Part shown: positions 7,584-16,065 of the stretch, piece after piece
Layout: the number at the start of each line of letters is the position of its first letter
Position numbering within the stretch: the stretch's first letter is position 1
Origin: an uncultured Mycoplasmatota bacterium
Lineage (GTDB): Bacteria; Bacillota_I; Bacilli_A; RF39; UBA660
Assembly (NCBI GenBank): GCA_900546745.1
Contig: URDT01000005.1
Location: 1 to 49,278 of the forward strand
Direction: 5' to 3'
DNA: 49,278 nucleotides
Position numbers and translations under genes: made by a program
Notes under the pieces: generated by a model
Database searches by the model: none
What the model was told of the DNA's origin: nothing
The model's input: the letters and a program-made list of their open reading frames with translations, nothing else

Positions 7584-8315
7584 ATGAAAAAGGGAATCTT
7601 AGGTCGTAAATTAGGAATGACTCAAGTATTTACAAAATCTGGAAAATTGATTCCTGTAACTGTTGTTGAAGTAGAACCAAATGTGGTTACTCAAATTAAA
7701 ACAATTGAAAATGATGGTTATGAAGCAATTCAATTAGGATTTGATACAAAGAGAGAAAAGTTAGCGACAAAAGCTTCAGTTGGTATTACTAACAAAGCAA
7801 ACACTACACCTAAGCGCTTCTTTAAAGAAATTAGAGGTGTAGAAGTTGACAATTACACTTTAGGCCAAGAAATCAAAGCTGATATCTTTACTGAAGGTGA
7901 AGTTGTTGACGTAACAGGAACTACAAAAGGTAGAGGGTTCCAAGGTGTTATTAAACGTCATGGTCAATCAAGAGGACCTATGGGACATGGTTCACATTAT
8001 CATAGAAGACCAGGTTCAATGGGAACAATGAGACCTATGAGAGTTTTCAAAGGTAAAAAATTACCAGGACATATGGGTACATTAACTGTAACAATTCAAA
8101 ACCTTGAAGTCGTTGCAATAGATGTTGAAAATAATTGCATTTTAATTAAAGGAAATATACCAGGACCTAAAAAATCTTTAGTAGTTATTAAATCTTCAGT
8201 TAAAAAACCTGGAAAAGTTAATTCTAGAGAAGAACTTAACTCATATAAAAAAATTGAAGAAAATATAACAACTGATACTCCAGTTGATTCAACTGAAGTA
8301 GAAGCAGAAAACTAG
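7584..8315 (+). CDS. rplC: 50S ribosomal protein uL3
   Basis: A 243-residue uL3 that starts KKGILGRKLGMTQVF and carries the GRGFQGVIKRHG and GPMGHGSHYHRRPGSMG loop, which reaches the peptidyl-transferase region. Usual bacterial length is about 205-215, so there is a tail of roughly 30-35 extra residues, acidic and rich in Thr/Asp/Glu at the very end. The tail reads straight into the stop with no frame anomaly. Confidence 0.97.
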   Translation: MKKGILGRKLGMTQVFTKSGKLIPVTVVEVEPNVVTQIKTIENDGYEAIQLGFDTKREKLATKASVGITNKANTTPKRFFKEIRGVEVDNYTLGQEIKADIFTEGEVVDVTGTTKGRGFQGVIKRHGQSRGPMGHGSHYHRRPGSMGTMRPMRVFKGKKLPGHMGTLTVTIQNLEVVAIDVENNCILIKGNIPGPKKSLVVIKSSVKKPGKVNSREELNSYKKIEENITTDTPVDSTEVEAEN

Positions 8316-8327
8316 GAGGTAATATAG

Positions 8328-8951
8328 ATGGCAAAATTATCTGTATTAAATATTAAAGGTGAAAAGGTAAGTGATATTACTTTAAATGCTGAAGTTTGGG
8401 GAATTGTTCCAAATGATGCAGTATTATATGATGCAATTACATTAACAAGAAATTCGCAAAGACAAGGTACTCACGAAACAAAAACTCGTAGTGAGGTTTC
8501 CGGTGGTGGAAGAAAACCATGGAGACAAAAAGGAACAGGTAGAGCTCGTCAAGGTTCTATTCGTGCTGCTCAATGGTATCATGGTGGTATCGTATTTGGA
8601 CCACATAATAGAAGCTACGATAAAAAAATGAATCGTAAAGAAAGAAGATTAGCTTTAAAATCAGCTTTAGCTTATAAATCGTTAGAAAGTAAGTTAGTAG
8701 TTGTTGATAGTTTTAATTTAGAAACAAACAAAACTAGTGAAGCTAAGTCAATCTTAAAACAATTAACATCAGATAAAAATATTTTAATTGTTGTTGAAGA
8801 ACTAAACGATAATTTAATTTTAGCAACACGTAATTTAAAAAATGTAGTATTATTACAAACAAGCGAAATTAATACTTATGATGTTATCGCTGCTGATACT
8901 ATGATTATTACATCTGATGCTGTTAAAACATTAGAGGAGGTGCTTGGTTAA
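8328..8951 (+). CDS. rplD: 50S ribosomal protein uL4
   Basis: A 207-residue uL4 with the long extended loop (SGGGRKPWRQKGTGRARQGS) that lines the exit tunnel, followed by GGIVFGPHNRSY. In many bacteria uL4 also represses the S10 operon. It begins 12 bases after rplC, behind AGGAGGT, and its stop overlaps the rplW start by one base. Confidence 0.98.
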   Translation: MAKLSVLNIKGEKVSDITLNAEVWGIVPNDAVLYDAITLTRNSQRQGTHETKTRSEVSGGGRKPWRQKGTGRARQGSIRAAQWYHGGIVFGPHNRSYDKKMNRKERRLALKSALAYKSLESKLVVVDSFNLETNKTSEAKSILKQLTSDKNILIVVEELNDNLILATRNLKNVVLLQTSEINTYDVIAADTMIITSDAVKTLEEVLG

Positions 8952-9229
8952 TGAATAACTATAGAGATATTATTAAAGCGCCAATTATTACAGAAAAAAG
9001 TTCTAACTTAGCAGCTAATAATGTTATTACATTTAGCGTAGATGTTAGAGCAAACAAAACACAAATCAAGCAAGCTATCGAAAAGATTTTCAATGTAAAA
9101 GTAGAAAGTGTTAACACTGTTAACGTAAAACCTAAGAAAAAAAGAGTAGGTCGTTATGTTGGAAAAACAAACAAAGTAAAAAAAGCAATTGTTAAATTAA
9201 AAGAAGGAAGTTCAATCGAACTTAACTAA
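8951..9229 (+). CDS. rplW: 50S ribosomal protein uL23
   Basis: A 92-residue uL23 at the tunnel exit, docking site for trigger factor and SRP. The IIKAPIITEKSSNL start, the VRANKTQIKQAIEKIFNVKV block and the Lys-rich loop are all present. TAATG overlap with rplD indicates coupling; the Shine-Dalgarno GAGGAGGTG is within the end of rplD. Confidence 0.97.
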   Translation: MNNYRDIIKAPIITEKSSNLAANNVITFSVDVRANKTQIKQAIEKIFNVKVESVNTVNVKPKKKRVGRYVGKTNKVKKAIVKLKEGSSIELN

Positions 9230-9247
9230 TGTTAGGAGAGGATAATC

Positions 9248-10075
9248 ATGGCTATTAAGAGTTTTAAACCAATGACAAATGGTACTCGTGGTATGTCAAA
9301 ATTAGTAAATGAAGAAATTACTAAAACAACACCTGAGAAATCATTAGTTGTAACATTAAAGAAAACTGGTGGACGTAATAATCAAGGTAGAATTACAGTA
9401 AGACACCGCGGTGGTGGAGAAAAAAGAAAATATCGTATTATTGATTTTAAAAGAGATAAAGATGGTATTGTTGGAACTGTAGCTTCTATCGAATATGATC
9501 CAAACAGAAGTGCTAACATTGCTTTAATACAATATGCTGATGGAGAAAAAAGATATATTCTTGCTCCAAAAGGATTAAAAGTTGGAAACAAAATCGAAAG
9601 TGGAGAAAATGCTGATATTAAAGTGGGAAATACATTACCACTTGAAAAAATTCCAGAAGGAACAGTTGTACACAATGTTGAATTAAAAGCAGGTAAAGGT
9701 GGACAAATGGCTCGTTCTGCTGGATCAAGTGTTCAAATATTAGGACGTGAAGGTAAATATACTTTACTTCGTTTAACAAGCGGAGAAGTTCGTAAAGTAT
9801 TAAGTACTTGTAGAGCTACAATTGGAGAAGTAGGAAATGCGGATCATGAATTAGTAAGTTTAGGTAAAGCAGGTCGTAAAAGACATATGGGTATCAGACC
9901 TACAGTTCGTGGTTCTGTTATGAACCCTAACGATCACCCACATGGTGGTGGTGAAGGTAGAGCTCCAATCGGTCGTAAAGGACCAGTTACTCCATGGGGT
10001 AAACCAGCACTTGGATATAAAACACGTAAGAACAAAAAAGCTTCTGATAAGTTAATTGTTCGTCGTAAAAAATAA
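9248..10075 (+). CDS. rplB: 50S ribosomal protein uL2
   Basis: A 275-residue uL2, an inner 23S rRNA-binding protein near the peptidyl-transferase centre. Conserved blocks include GGRNNQGRITVRHRGGG, the IEYDPNRSANIALI strand and the C-terminal NPNDHPHGGGEGR loop with its key His. Length is normal and AGGAGAGG precedes ATG. Confidence 0.98.
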   Translation: MAIKSFKPMTNGTRGMSKLVNEEITKTTPEKSLVVTLKKTGGRNNQGRITVRHRGGGEKRKYRIIDFKRDKDGIVGTVASIEYDPNRSANIALIQYADGEKRYILAPKGLKVGNKIESGENADIKVGNTLPLEKIPEGTVVHNVELKAGKGGQMARSAGSSVQILGREGKYTLLRLTSGEVRKVLSTCRATIGEVGNADHELVSLGKAGRKRHMGIRPTVRGSVMNPNDHPHGGGEGRAPIGRKGPVTPWGKPALGYKTRKNKKASDKLIVRRKK

Positions 10076-10091
10076 TGAGAGGATGATTTAA

Positions 10092-10358
10092 ATGGCTAGA
10101 AGTTTAAAAAAAGGACCTTTTATTGATAAACATTTAATGAATAAGGTTAAAAAAGTAAACGAATCTGGAAAAAAAGAAGTTATTAAAACATGGTCTCGCC
10201 GTTCAACAATTTATCCTGAATTTATTGGACACACATTTGCTGTTCATAATGGTAAAGAATTCATCCCAGTTTATGTAACAGAAGATATGGTAGGACATAA
10301 ATTAGGTGAATTCGCACCAACACGTAAATTTGGTGGACATGGCGATGACAAAAAATAA
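10092..10358 (+). CDS. rpsS: 30S ribosomal protein uS19
   Basis: An 88-residue uS19 of the 30S head. It begins ARSLKKGPFIDKHL and keeps the TWSRRSTIYPEFIGHT core and the LGEFAPTRKF tail. GAGAGGATGA precedes the ATG 16 bases after rplB. Confidence 0.97.
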   Translation: MARSLKKGPFIDKHLMNKVKKVNESGKKEVIKTWSRRSTIYPEFIGHTFAVHNGKEFIPVYVTEDMVGHKLGEFAPTRKFGGHGDDKK

Positions 10359-10389
10359 AAATAATTAATTGTCAGGAAGGAGGACTAAA

Positions 10390-10725
10390 ATGGAAGCAAG
10401 AGCGATTGCAAAAGGCGTTAGAATTGCACCTCGTAAAGCCCGTTTAGTTATAGATTTAATACGTGGGAAAAGCGTAAGCGAAGCAGATACTATTTTAAGT
10501 AATTTAAATAAAGAAGCAGCTCGCATTAGTAAAAAAGTATTGACTTCAGCTGTAGCAAATGCTGAAAATAACTTACATTTAGAAAAAGAAAATCTATATG
10601 TAAAAGAAGCATTTGTTAATGAAGGTCAACCATTAAAAAGAATGAGATTTGGTTCACGTGGACACGTTGATCCAATGAAGAGAAGAACAAGTCATATTAC
10701 AATAGTAGTTAGTGACGAGAAATAG
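10390..10725 (+). CDS. rplV: 50S ribosomal protein uL22
   Basis: A 111-residue uL22 lining the exit tunnel. ATG 10390 is chosen because GGAAGGAGG (10375-10383) sits just upstream; the longer reading from TTG 10369 would translate through that ribosome site. VRIAPRKARLVIDLIRGK and the tunnel hairpin (RMRFGSRGHVDPMKRRTSHI) are intact. Confidence 0.96.
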   Translation: MEARAIAKGVRIAPRKARLVIDLIRGKSVSEADTILSNLNKEAARISKKVLTSAVANAENNLHLEKENLYVKEAFVNEGQPLKRMRFGSRGHVDPMKRRTSHITIVVSDEK

Positions 10726-10741
10726 TAAAGGAGGATAGCTG

Positions 10742-11419
10742 ATGGGTCAAAAAGTTAGTCCAATAGGACTTAGAATTGGAATTAATAAAACTTGGGAATC
10801 AAAATGGTATGCTGGTAGTAAAGATTTTGCTAAATACCTAGAAAATGACAATAAAATTCGTAAGCTTTTATCTAAAAAATTAAAAGACGCAGCAGTTTCA
10901 AGTATTCTAATTGAAAGAAACGCCAATAAAACTGATGTTATTATTAACACTGCTAAACCAGGTGTTATTATCGGACATGGCGGAGATGAAATTGAAAAAT
11001 TAAGAAAAGAATTAGTAAAATTAGTTGATGAAAATGTTCAAATTTCCATTATGGAAGTTAAGAATCCAGATGTTGATGCTGCACTTGTTGCTGAGAACAT
11101 TGCTCATCAAATTGAAAATAGAGTTTCATTTAGAATTGCTCAAAAAAGAGCAATCAGAAATGCTATGAAAGCAGGAGCAAAAGGTATTAAAACTTCTGTA
11201 TCAGGACGTTTAGGTGGAGCTGATATGGCTAGAACAGAAGGATATACTGAAGGAAATACTCCACTTCATACTTTAAGAGCAAATATTGATTATGCTCATA
11301 AAGAAGCTGATACTACTTATGGTAAGATTGGTGTAAAAGTATGGATTTATAAAGGAGAAATTCTTGCCTCAAAACAAAAAGGAGGTAATACAAATGGCAC
11401 TAATACCAAAAAGAACTAA
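10742..11419 (+). CDS. rpsC: 30S ribosomal protein uS3
   Basis: A 225-residue uS3 with an N-terminal KH domain (PGVIIGHGGDEI) and a C-terminal half that helps the mRNA entry helicase. It opens GQKVSPIGLRIGI. The last nine codons overlap the rplP start (26 bases), so the Shine-Dalgarno of rplP (GGAGGT 11381-11386) is inside this gene. Confidence 0.98.
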   Translation: MGQKVSPIGLRIGINKTWESKWYAGSKDFAKYLENDNKIRKLLSKKLKDAAVSSILIERNANKTDVIINTAKPGVIIGHGGDEIEKLRKELVKLVDENVQISIMEVKNPDVDAALVAENIAHQIENRVSFRIAQKRAIRNAMKAGAKGIKTSVSGRLGGADMARTEGYTEGNTPLHTLRANIDYAHKEADTTYGKIGVKVWIYKGEILASKQKGGNTNGTNTKKN

Positions 11420-11822
11420 ATATAGAAGACCACACCGTTTGCGTTATGATGGTGTAGCAAAAGGAAATACAGAACTTCATTTTGGAGAATATGGTTTAAT
11501 GGCAATGGAAGGTGCTTGGATTACTCAAAATCAAATCGAAGCAGCTCGTGTTGCTATGACACGTTATATGAAACGTGGAGGAAAAGTTTATAGAAATATT
11601 TTCCCTCATTTATCATTAACTAGAATACCTCTAGAAACTCGTATGGGTAAAGGTAAAGGTCAACCTGAAGAATGGGTAGCAGTTGTAAAAAAAGGAAAAA
11701 TTATGTTTGAAATTTCCGGTGTAGATGAAGCAACAGCACGTGAAGCTTTAAGACTTGCAATGCATAAATTACCTATTAAATGTAAATTTGTTAAAAAAGA
11801 AAGCGGTGAGGCTAATGACTAA
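11394..11822 (+). CDS. rplP: 50S ribosomal protein uL16
   Basis: A 142-residue uL16 next to the A-site tRNA. The start is ATG 11394 (ALIPKRTKYRRPHR) behind GGAGGT; an earlier in-frame ATG at 11364 lies within rpsC and lacks a site. The conserved GKGKGQPEEWVAVVKKG segment is present. It overlaps both rpsC upstream and rpmC downstream. Confidence 0.97.
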   Translation: MALIPKRTKYRRPHRLRYDGVAKGNTELHFGEYGLMAMEGAWITQNQIEAARVAMTRYMKRGGKVYRNIFPHLSLTRIPLETRMGKGKGQPEEWVAVVKKGKIMFEISGVDEATAREALRLAMHKLPIKCKFVKKESGEAND

Positions 11823-12021
11823 TAAAGAAATTAGAGAATTATCTAATGAAGAAATTACAAAAAAGATTGAAGAATATAAAGAAGAATTATTTAATCTACG
11901 TTTTAGCCAAGCTACTGGTAATCTTGAAAAACCATCAAGAATTAATGAACTTAGAAAATTAGTAGCACGTATGAAAACTATTTTAAGAGAACGTGAACTT
12001 GGTATTAAGGAGGGTAATTAA
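11815..12021 (+). CDS. rpmC: 50S ribosomal protein uL29
   Basis: A 68-residue uL29 at the tunnel exit near uL23. ATG 11815 (MTNKEIRELSNEE) overlaps the rplP stop by 8 bases; GGTGAGG upstream serves as a ribosome site. The KEELFNLRFSQATGNLE block marks the family. A longer reading from 11755 would be wholly within rplP. Confidence 0.96.
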   Translation: MTNKEIRELSNEEITKKIEEYKEELFNLRFSQATGNLEKPSRINELRKLVARMKTILRERELGIKEGN

Positions 12022-12278
12022 TGGAAAAAACTAAACACGAATTAGTTGGAAAAGTTGTAAGTGATAAAGCTGATAAAACTATTACAGTTTTAGTAGAAAC
12101 TTATAAAAATGACCCAATTTATCATAAACGAGTTAAATATTCTAAAAAATATGCTGTTCATGATGAAAAAAATGAAGCTAAAGTTGGAGATAGAGTGCGT
12201 ATAGCTGAAACTAGACCACTTTCTAAAAATAAACATTTCCGTTTAGTTGAAATAATAGAAAAAGCAATTATTTTATAA
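12021..12278 (+). CDS. rpsQ: 30S ribosomal protein uS17
   Basis: An 85-residue OB-fold protein that binds 16S rRNA early in assembly. LVGKVVSDKADKTITVLVE and the YSKKYAVHDEKNEAKVGDRV core are typical. TAATG overlaps rpmC by one base, with AAGGAGGG as the site. Confidence 0.97.
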   Translation: MEKTKHELVGKVVSDKADKTITVLVETYKNDPIYHKRVKYSKKYAVHDEKNEAKVGDRVRIAETRPLSKNKHFRLVEIIEKAIIL

Positions 12279-12303
12279 TTGAAACTGGGAGGAGGATCAA
12301 TAT

Positions 12304-12672
12304 ATGATTCAACAAGAAAGCCGTTTAAAAGTTGCTGATAATTCTGGAGCACGTGAAGTTAGTGTCATTCGTGTATTAGGTGGAAGTAAAGTAAAATACG
12401 GAAATATTGGAGATACTGTAGTTGTAACAGTAAAAAAAGCAACTCCTAATGGTACAGTTGGCAAAGGAAAAGTAGCTAAAGCTGTTATTGTTAGAAGTAA
12501 ATTTGGTCTAAGAAGAGAAGACGGATCTTATATTAAATTTGATGATAATGCTTGTGTTATCATTAAGGATGATAAGAGCCCAGTTGGAACTCGTGTATTT
12601 GGACCAGTAGCACGTGAGTTACGTGATAAAGATTTTATGAAAATTGTATCACTTGCTAAAGAAGTGTTATAG
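12304..12672 (+). CDS. rplN: 50S ribosomal protein uL14
   Basis: A 122-residue uL14 at the subunit interface; it forms bridges B5/B8. MIQQESRLKVADNSGA and the SLAKEVL end are canonical, and the length is exactly typical. GGGAGGAGG lies upstream. Confidence 0.98.
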   Translation: MIQQESRLKVADNSGAREVSVIRVLGGSKVKYGNIGDTVVVTVKKATPNGTVGKGKVAKAVIVRSKFGLRREDGSYIKFDDNACVIIKDDKSPVGTRVFGPVARELRDKDFMKIVSLAKEVL

Positions 12673-12690
12673 CTTTCGAAGGAGGATAAC

Positions 12691-12999
12691 ATGAAACTAA
12701 AAACTGGAGATAAAGTTGTTGTTATTACTGGTAAAGATAAAGGCAAGGAAGGAAAAATTACAAAAATATTAAAAGAACAAAATAAGGTTGTTGTAGAAGG
12801 AATTAATATTGCTAAAAAACATGTTAAACCAAATGGACAATCTGCTGGAAGTATTGTAGAAATGGAATTACCAATTCATGCTTCTAATGTAATGATTCTA
12901 GATCCAAAAACAAATAAGCCTACCAGAATAGGACATGAAATAAATAAAGATGGTAAGAAAATTAGAACTACTAAAAAGTCTAATTCTAACCTTGATTAA
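12691..12999 (+). CDS. rplX: 50S ribosomal protein uL24
   Basis: A 102-residue uL24, an assembly initiator with a KOW motif (KTGDKVVVITGKDKGKEGKI). The VEGINIAKKHVKP and SNVMILDP segments are present. GAAGGAGG precedes ATG. Confidence 0.97.
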   Translation: MKLKTGDKVVVITGKDKGKEGKITKILKEQNKVVVEGINIAKKHVKPNGQSAGSIVEMELPIHASNVMILDPKTNKPTRIGHEINKDGKKIRTTKKSNSNLD

Positions 13000-13016
13000 T
13001 TGGAAGGAGGGTATAT

Positions 13017-13517
13017 ATGAACCGCCTAAAAGCAAAATATAATGAGGAAATCGTACCTAGTTTAAAAGAACAATTTAATTATACAAATATTATGGAAGTA
13101 CCACGCTTAGATAAAATCGTTGTTAACATGGGAGTTGGTGATGGAGCTTCTAATTCAAAATTACTAGAAGCAGCAGTAGCTGACTTAGAAGCAATTACTG
13201 GTCAAAAAGCAGTAGTTACCAAAGCAAAAAAAGCAATCGCTGGATTCAAAATTAGAGAAGGTCAAGGTATCGGATGTAAAGTTACTTTAAGAGGAGAAAA
13301 TATGTATAACTTTTTAGATAAACTAATTAGTATTACATTGCCTCGTGTTAGAGATTTTAGAGGTATTTCTCCAAAATCATTTGATGGTAGAGGTAATTAT
13401 ACTTTAGGTTTAAATGAACAATTAATTTTCTCTGAAATCATATATGACAACGTTGTAAAAGTTCGTGGAATGGATATTGTTTTTGTAACCACAGCAAAAA
13501 CAATCGATGAAGCTTAG
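13017..13517 (+). CDS. rplE: 50S ribosomal protein uL5, cut by an in-frame TAG
   Basis: uL5 binds 5S rRNA and contacts the P-site tRNA. The N-terminus and the VTKAKKAIAGFKIREG and GRGNYTLGLNEQLIF blocks are normal. The reading frame stops at TAG 13515-13517 after 166 residues. The same frame then reads ALLKGLGMPFKK and ends at TAA 13554-13556. With that tail the protein would be 179 residues, the usual length, and the tail matches the family's conserved LLxxLGMPF end. So either the gene has a nonsense mutation (CAG, AAG or similar to TAG), the stop is read through, or there is a base error. TAG ends other genes here, including rpsF and rplC, so it is a real stop codon in this genome. Confidence 0.93.
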   Translation: MNRLKAKYNEEIVPSLKEQFNYTNIMEVPRLDKIVVNMGVGDGASNSKLLEAAVADLEAITGQKAVVTKAKKAIAGFKIREGQGIGCKVTLRGENMYNFLDKLISITLPRVRDFRGISPKSFDGRGNYTLGLNEQLIFSEIIYDNVVKVRGMDIVFVTTAKTIDEA

Positions 13518-13575
13518 GCTCTTTTAAAAGGTCTCGGTATGCCATTTAAAAAGTAACTGATTATAGGAGGATATT

Positions 13576-13761
13576 ATGGCAAAAAAAAGTATGATTGTAA
13601 AACAATCAAGAAAGCAAAAATTTAAAGTACGTGAATATACTCGTTGTACAAGATGTGGTAGACCTCATTCAGTACTTAGAAAATATGGAATTTGTCGTAT
13701 TTGCTTTAGAGAATTAGCTTATAAAGGACAAATACCTGGAATAAAAAAATCAAGTTGGTAA
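13576..13761 (+). CDS. rpsN: 30S ribosomal protein uS14, zinc-binding type Z
   Basis: A 61-residue short uS14 with two CxxC pairs (CTRC and CRIC) that bind zinc. The length and the MIVKQSRKQKFKVREYTRC start are typical of the Bacillus RpsN/Z type. AGGAGG precedes ATG. Confidence 0.97.
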   Translation: MAKKSMIVKQSRKQKFKVREYTRCTRCGRPHSVLRKYGICRICFRELAYKGQIPGIKKSSW

Positions 13762-13779
13762 GATGAAGGGAGGATTCGT

Positions 13780-14172
13780 ATGACAGATCCAATTGCAGAT
13801 ATGCTTACAAGAATACGTAATGCAAATCAAATGCGATATAATGAAGTTGAAGTACCCGCTTCAAAAATTAAAACTGAGATCGCAAGAATCTTAAAAGAAG
13901 AGGGTTTTATAAGTAATTATGAAATCAAAAAAGATAAAGTTCAAAATACAATTGTTTTAAATTTAAAATATGGACAAAATAAAGAACGTGTAATTACTGG
14001 ATTAAAAAGAATATCAAAACCAGGATTACGTGTATATGCGAAAGCAGAAGAAATTCCTAAAGTTTTAAATGGATTAGGAATTGCTATTGTTTCTACATCT
14101 AAAGGAATTATGACTGATAAAAATGCTAGAAAAGAATCACTAGGTGGAGAAGTTTTAGCTTATATTTGGTAG
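13780..14172 (+). CDS. rpsH: 30S ribosomal protein uS8
   Basis: A 130-residue uS8 that binds helix 21 of 16S rRNA and, in E. coli, controls the spc operon. It opens DPIADMLTRIRNAN and ends with the STSKGIMTDKNARKESLGGE block and AYIW tail. AGGGAGG upstream. Confidence 0.98.
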   Translation: MTDPIADMLTRIRNANQMRYNEVEVPASKIKTEIARILKEEGFISNYEIKKDKVQNTIVLNLKYGQNKERVITGLKRISKPGLRVYAKAEEIPKVLNGLGIAIVSTSKGIMTDKNARKESLGGEVLAYIW

Positions 14173-14185
14173 AAAGGAAGATCGT

Positions 14186-14716
14186 ATGAGCCGTATAGGT
14201 AATAGAAAATTAGAAATACCTGAAAATGTTACAGTATCAGTAAATGGTAATGTTGTTTCAGTAAAGGGACCTAAAGGTGAACTTTCTACTGAAGTAAATA
14301 AAAATATTACAGTATCTGTAGAAAATAATGAAGTTATTGTTACAAGAAATGATGATAATTTTAAACATTTTCATGGAACAGCAAACGCTAATATTAAAAA
14401 CATGATCATTGGTGTAACACAAGGATTTGAAAAAGCATTAGAAGCTGTTGGTGTTGGATATCGTTTTAATGTAAGTGGTAATACAATAACAGTTAGTGCT
14501 GGTTATTCACATCCTGTTGTTATTAATGTACCAGAAGGTTTAACTGTAGAATCTCCAAGTAATACAGAATTAACAATCAAAGGTATTGATAAATGTCTTG
14601 TTGGTGAATTTGCTGCTAACATCAGAAAAATAAGAGAACCTGAACCTTATAAAGGAAAAGGTATTCGTTATAAAGATGAATTTATTCGTCGTAAAGAAGG
14701 AAAGAAAGCAGCTTAA
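14186..14716 (+). CDS. rplF: 50S ribosomal protein uL6
   Basis: A 176-residue uL6 near the sarcin-ricin loop. SRIGNRKLEIPENV and the C-terminal REPEPYKGKGIRYKDE block are conserved. AAAGGAAG lies upstream, 13 bases after rpsH. Confidence 0.98.
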   Translation: MSRIGNRKLEIPENVTVSVNGNVVSVKGPKGELSTEVNKNITVSVENNEVIVTRNDDNFKHFHGTANANIKNMIIGVTQGFEKALEAVGVGYRFNVSGNTITVSAGYSHPVVINVPEGLTVESPSNTELTIKGIDKCLVGEFAANIRKIREPEPYKGKGIRYKDEFIRRKEGKKAA

Positions 14717-14742
14717 TGTAATTTAAGTAAAGGAGAGTAAAT

Positions 14743-15105
14743 ATGATTAAGAAAGTATCTCGTAACGATGTACGTAAAGCTAGACATGCTCGTGTTAGAG
14801 AAAAAATTTCTGGTACAGCATCTGTACCTAGATTAAATGTGTTTAGATCAAATTCAAATATTTTTGCTCAAATTATTGATGATGAAAAAGGAATTACATT
14901 AGTAAGTGCTTCATCAATTGATAAAGAGTTAAAATTAGAAAATGGATCTAATGTTCTTGCAGCAACTAAAGTTGGAGAATTAATTGCTAAAAGAGCAAAA
15001 GAACAAAAAATTGAAAAAGTCGTTTTCGATAGAGGTGGATACCTATATCATGGACGTGTAAAAGCTTTAGCAGAAGCAGCACGTGAAAACGGTTTAGAAT
15101 TCTAA
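14743..15105 (+). CDS. rplR: 50S ribosomal protein uL18
   Basis: A 120-residue 5S rRNA-binding protein. RKARHARVREKISGTASVPRL and FDRGGYLYHGRVKALAEAAR are canonical. AAAGGAGAG precedes ATG. Confidence 0.97.
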   Translation: MIKKVSRNDVRKARHARVREKISGTASVPRLNVFRSNSNIFAQIIDDEKGITLVSASSIDKELKLENGSNVLAATKVGELIAKRAKEQKIEKVVFDRGGYLYHGRVKALAEAARENGLEF

Positions 15106-15117
15106 AGGAGGGTATTT

Positions 15118-15621
15118 ATGGAGACTAGAAGAAGAGAACCACGCCCAAAACAATATGAAGAACAAGTTATCAATATTGGAAGAGTTACAAAAGTAACAAA
15201 AGGTGGTCGTCATTTCCGTTTCTCAGCTACAGTTGTTGTTGGTGATAGAAAAGGAAAAGTAGGACTAGGTACTGGTAAAGCTAATGAAGTACCAGATGCA
15301 ATTAAAAAAGCTGTTTCAGCTGCCACTAAAAATGTAATTACAGTATCATTAGTTGATAATAGAACTATTTCCCATGAAGCAATTGGAGTTAGAGGTGCTA
15401 GTAGAGTAATGCTTAAACCAGCTGCTAAAGGTATTGGAGTTAAAGCAGGTGGACCAGTTAGAGCAGTACTTGAACTTGCTGGTGTAAAAGATATTTTATC
15501 TAAATCACTAGGTTCTAACACAAAAATTAATATGGCTTATGCCACACTTGAAGCATTAAAATCACAAAGATCTATTGAAGAAGTTGCCAAACTTCGTGGT
15601 AAGAAAGTTGAGGAGATTTAA
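15118..15621 (+). CDS. rpsE: 30S ribosomal protein uS5
   Basis: A 167-residue uS5, a translational fidelity protein at the mRNA entry. The double-stranded RNA-binding motif around VTKGGRHFRFSA and the GKANEVPDAIKKA block are intact. Its stop overlaps the rplO start by one base. In most bacteria rpmD (uL30) lies between these two genes; here there is no room for it. Confidence 0.98.
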   Translation: METRRREPRPKQYEEQVINIGRVTKVTKGGRHFRFSATVVVGDRKGKVGLGTGKANEVPDAIKKAVSAATKNVITVSLVDNRTISHEAIGVRGASRVMLKPAAKGIGVKAGGPVRAVLELAGVKDILSKSLGSNTKINMAYATLEALKSQRSIEEVAKLRGKKVEEI

Positions 15622-16064
15622 TGAAATTACATACATTATATCCAAATGATGGAGCAACTAAAAAACGTAAAATAGTAGGTCGTGGCCCAGGTAGTGGACT
15701 AGGAAAAACTTGTGGAAAAGGTCATAAAGGACAAAATGCTAGAAGTGGTGGAGGTGTAAGACCTGGATTTGAAGGAGGTCAATTACCATTATTTAGAAGA
15801 CTTCCTAAAAGAGGTTTTACAAATGCTAAATTCAAAACTGTTTATGCTGTTATTAACTTAACTGATTTAAATAAATTTGAAGATGGTTCAGTAATTACAC
15901 CAGAATTATTAAAAGATATGGGAATTTTAAAGAACCAATTAGATGGTGTAAAAGTTTTAGGAAATGGAAAACTTGAAAAGAAATTAACTGTAAAAGCTAA
16001 TCAATTTTCTGATACAGCTGTTGCAGCAATAGAAGCATTAGGTGGAAAAGCAGAGGTGATTTAA
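15621..16064 (+). CDS. rplO: 50S ribosomal protein uL15
   Basis: A 147-residue uL15 with the Gly/Arg-rich N-terminal extension (GRGPGSGLGKTCGKGHKGQ) that enters 23S rRNA, then the RRLPKRGFTN block. GAGGAG sits at the end of rpsE. secY follows after one base. Confidence 0.97.
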   Translation: MKLHTLYPNDGATKKRKIVGRGPGSGLGKTCGKGHKGQNARSGGGVRPGFEGGQLPLFRRLPKRGFTNAKFKTVYAVINLTDLNKFEDGSVITPELLKDMGILKNQLDGVKVLGNGKLEKKLTVKANQFSDTAVAAIEALGGKAEVI

Positions 16065-16065
16065 A

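Noticed and set aside
15070..15090. parS-like site (CACGTGAAA) in rplR
   Set aside because: Only the inner half fits TGTTNCACGTGAAACA; the flanks do not match, and no full parS was found by eye.
15210..15521. 103-codon antisense ORF in rpsE, and other minus-strand ORFs within ribosomal genes, secA, ychF and the P-ATPase
   Set aside because: They mirror real genes, have no ribosome site and show no family features.
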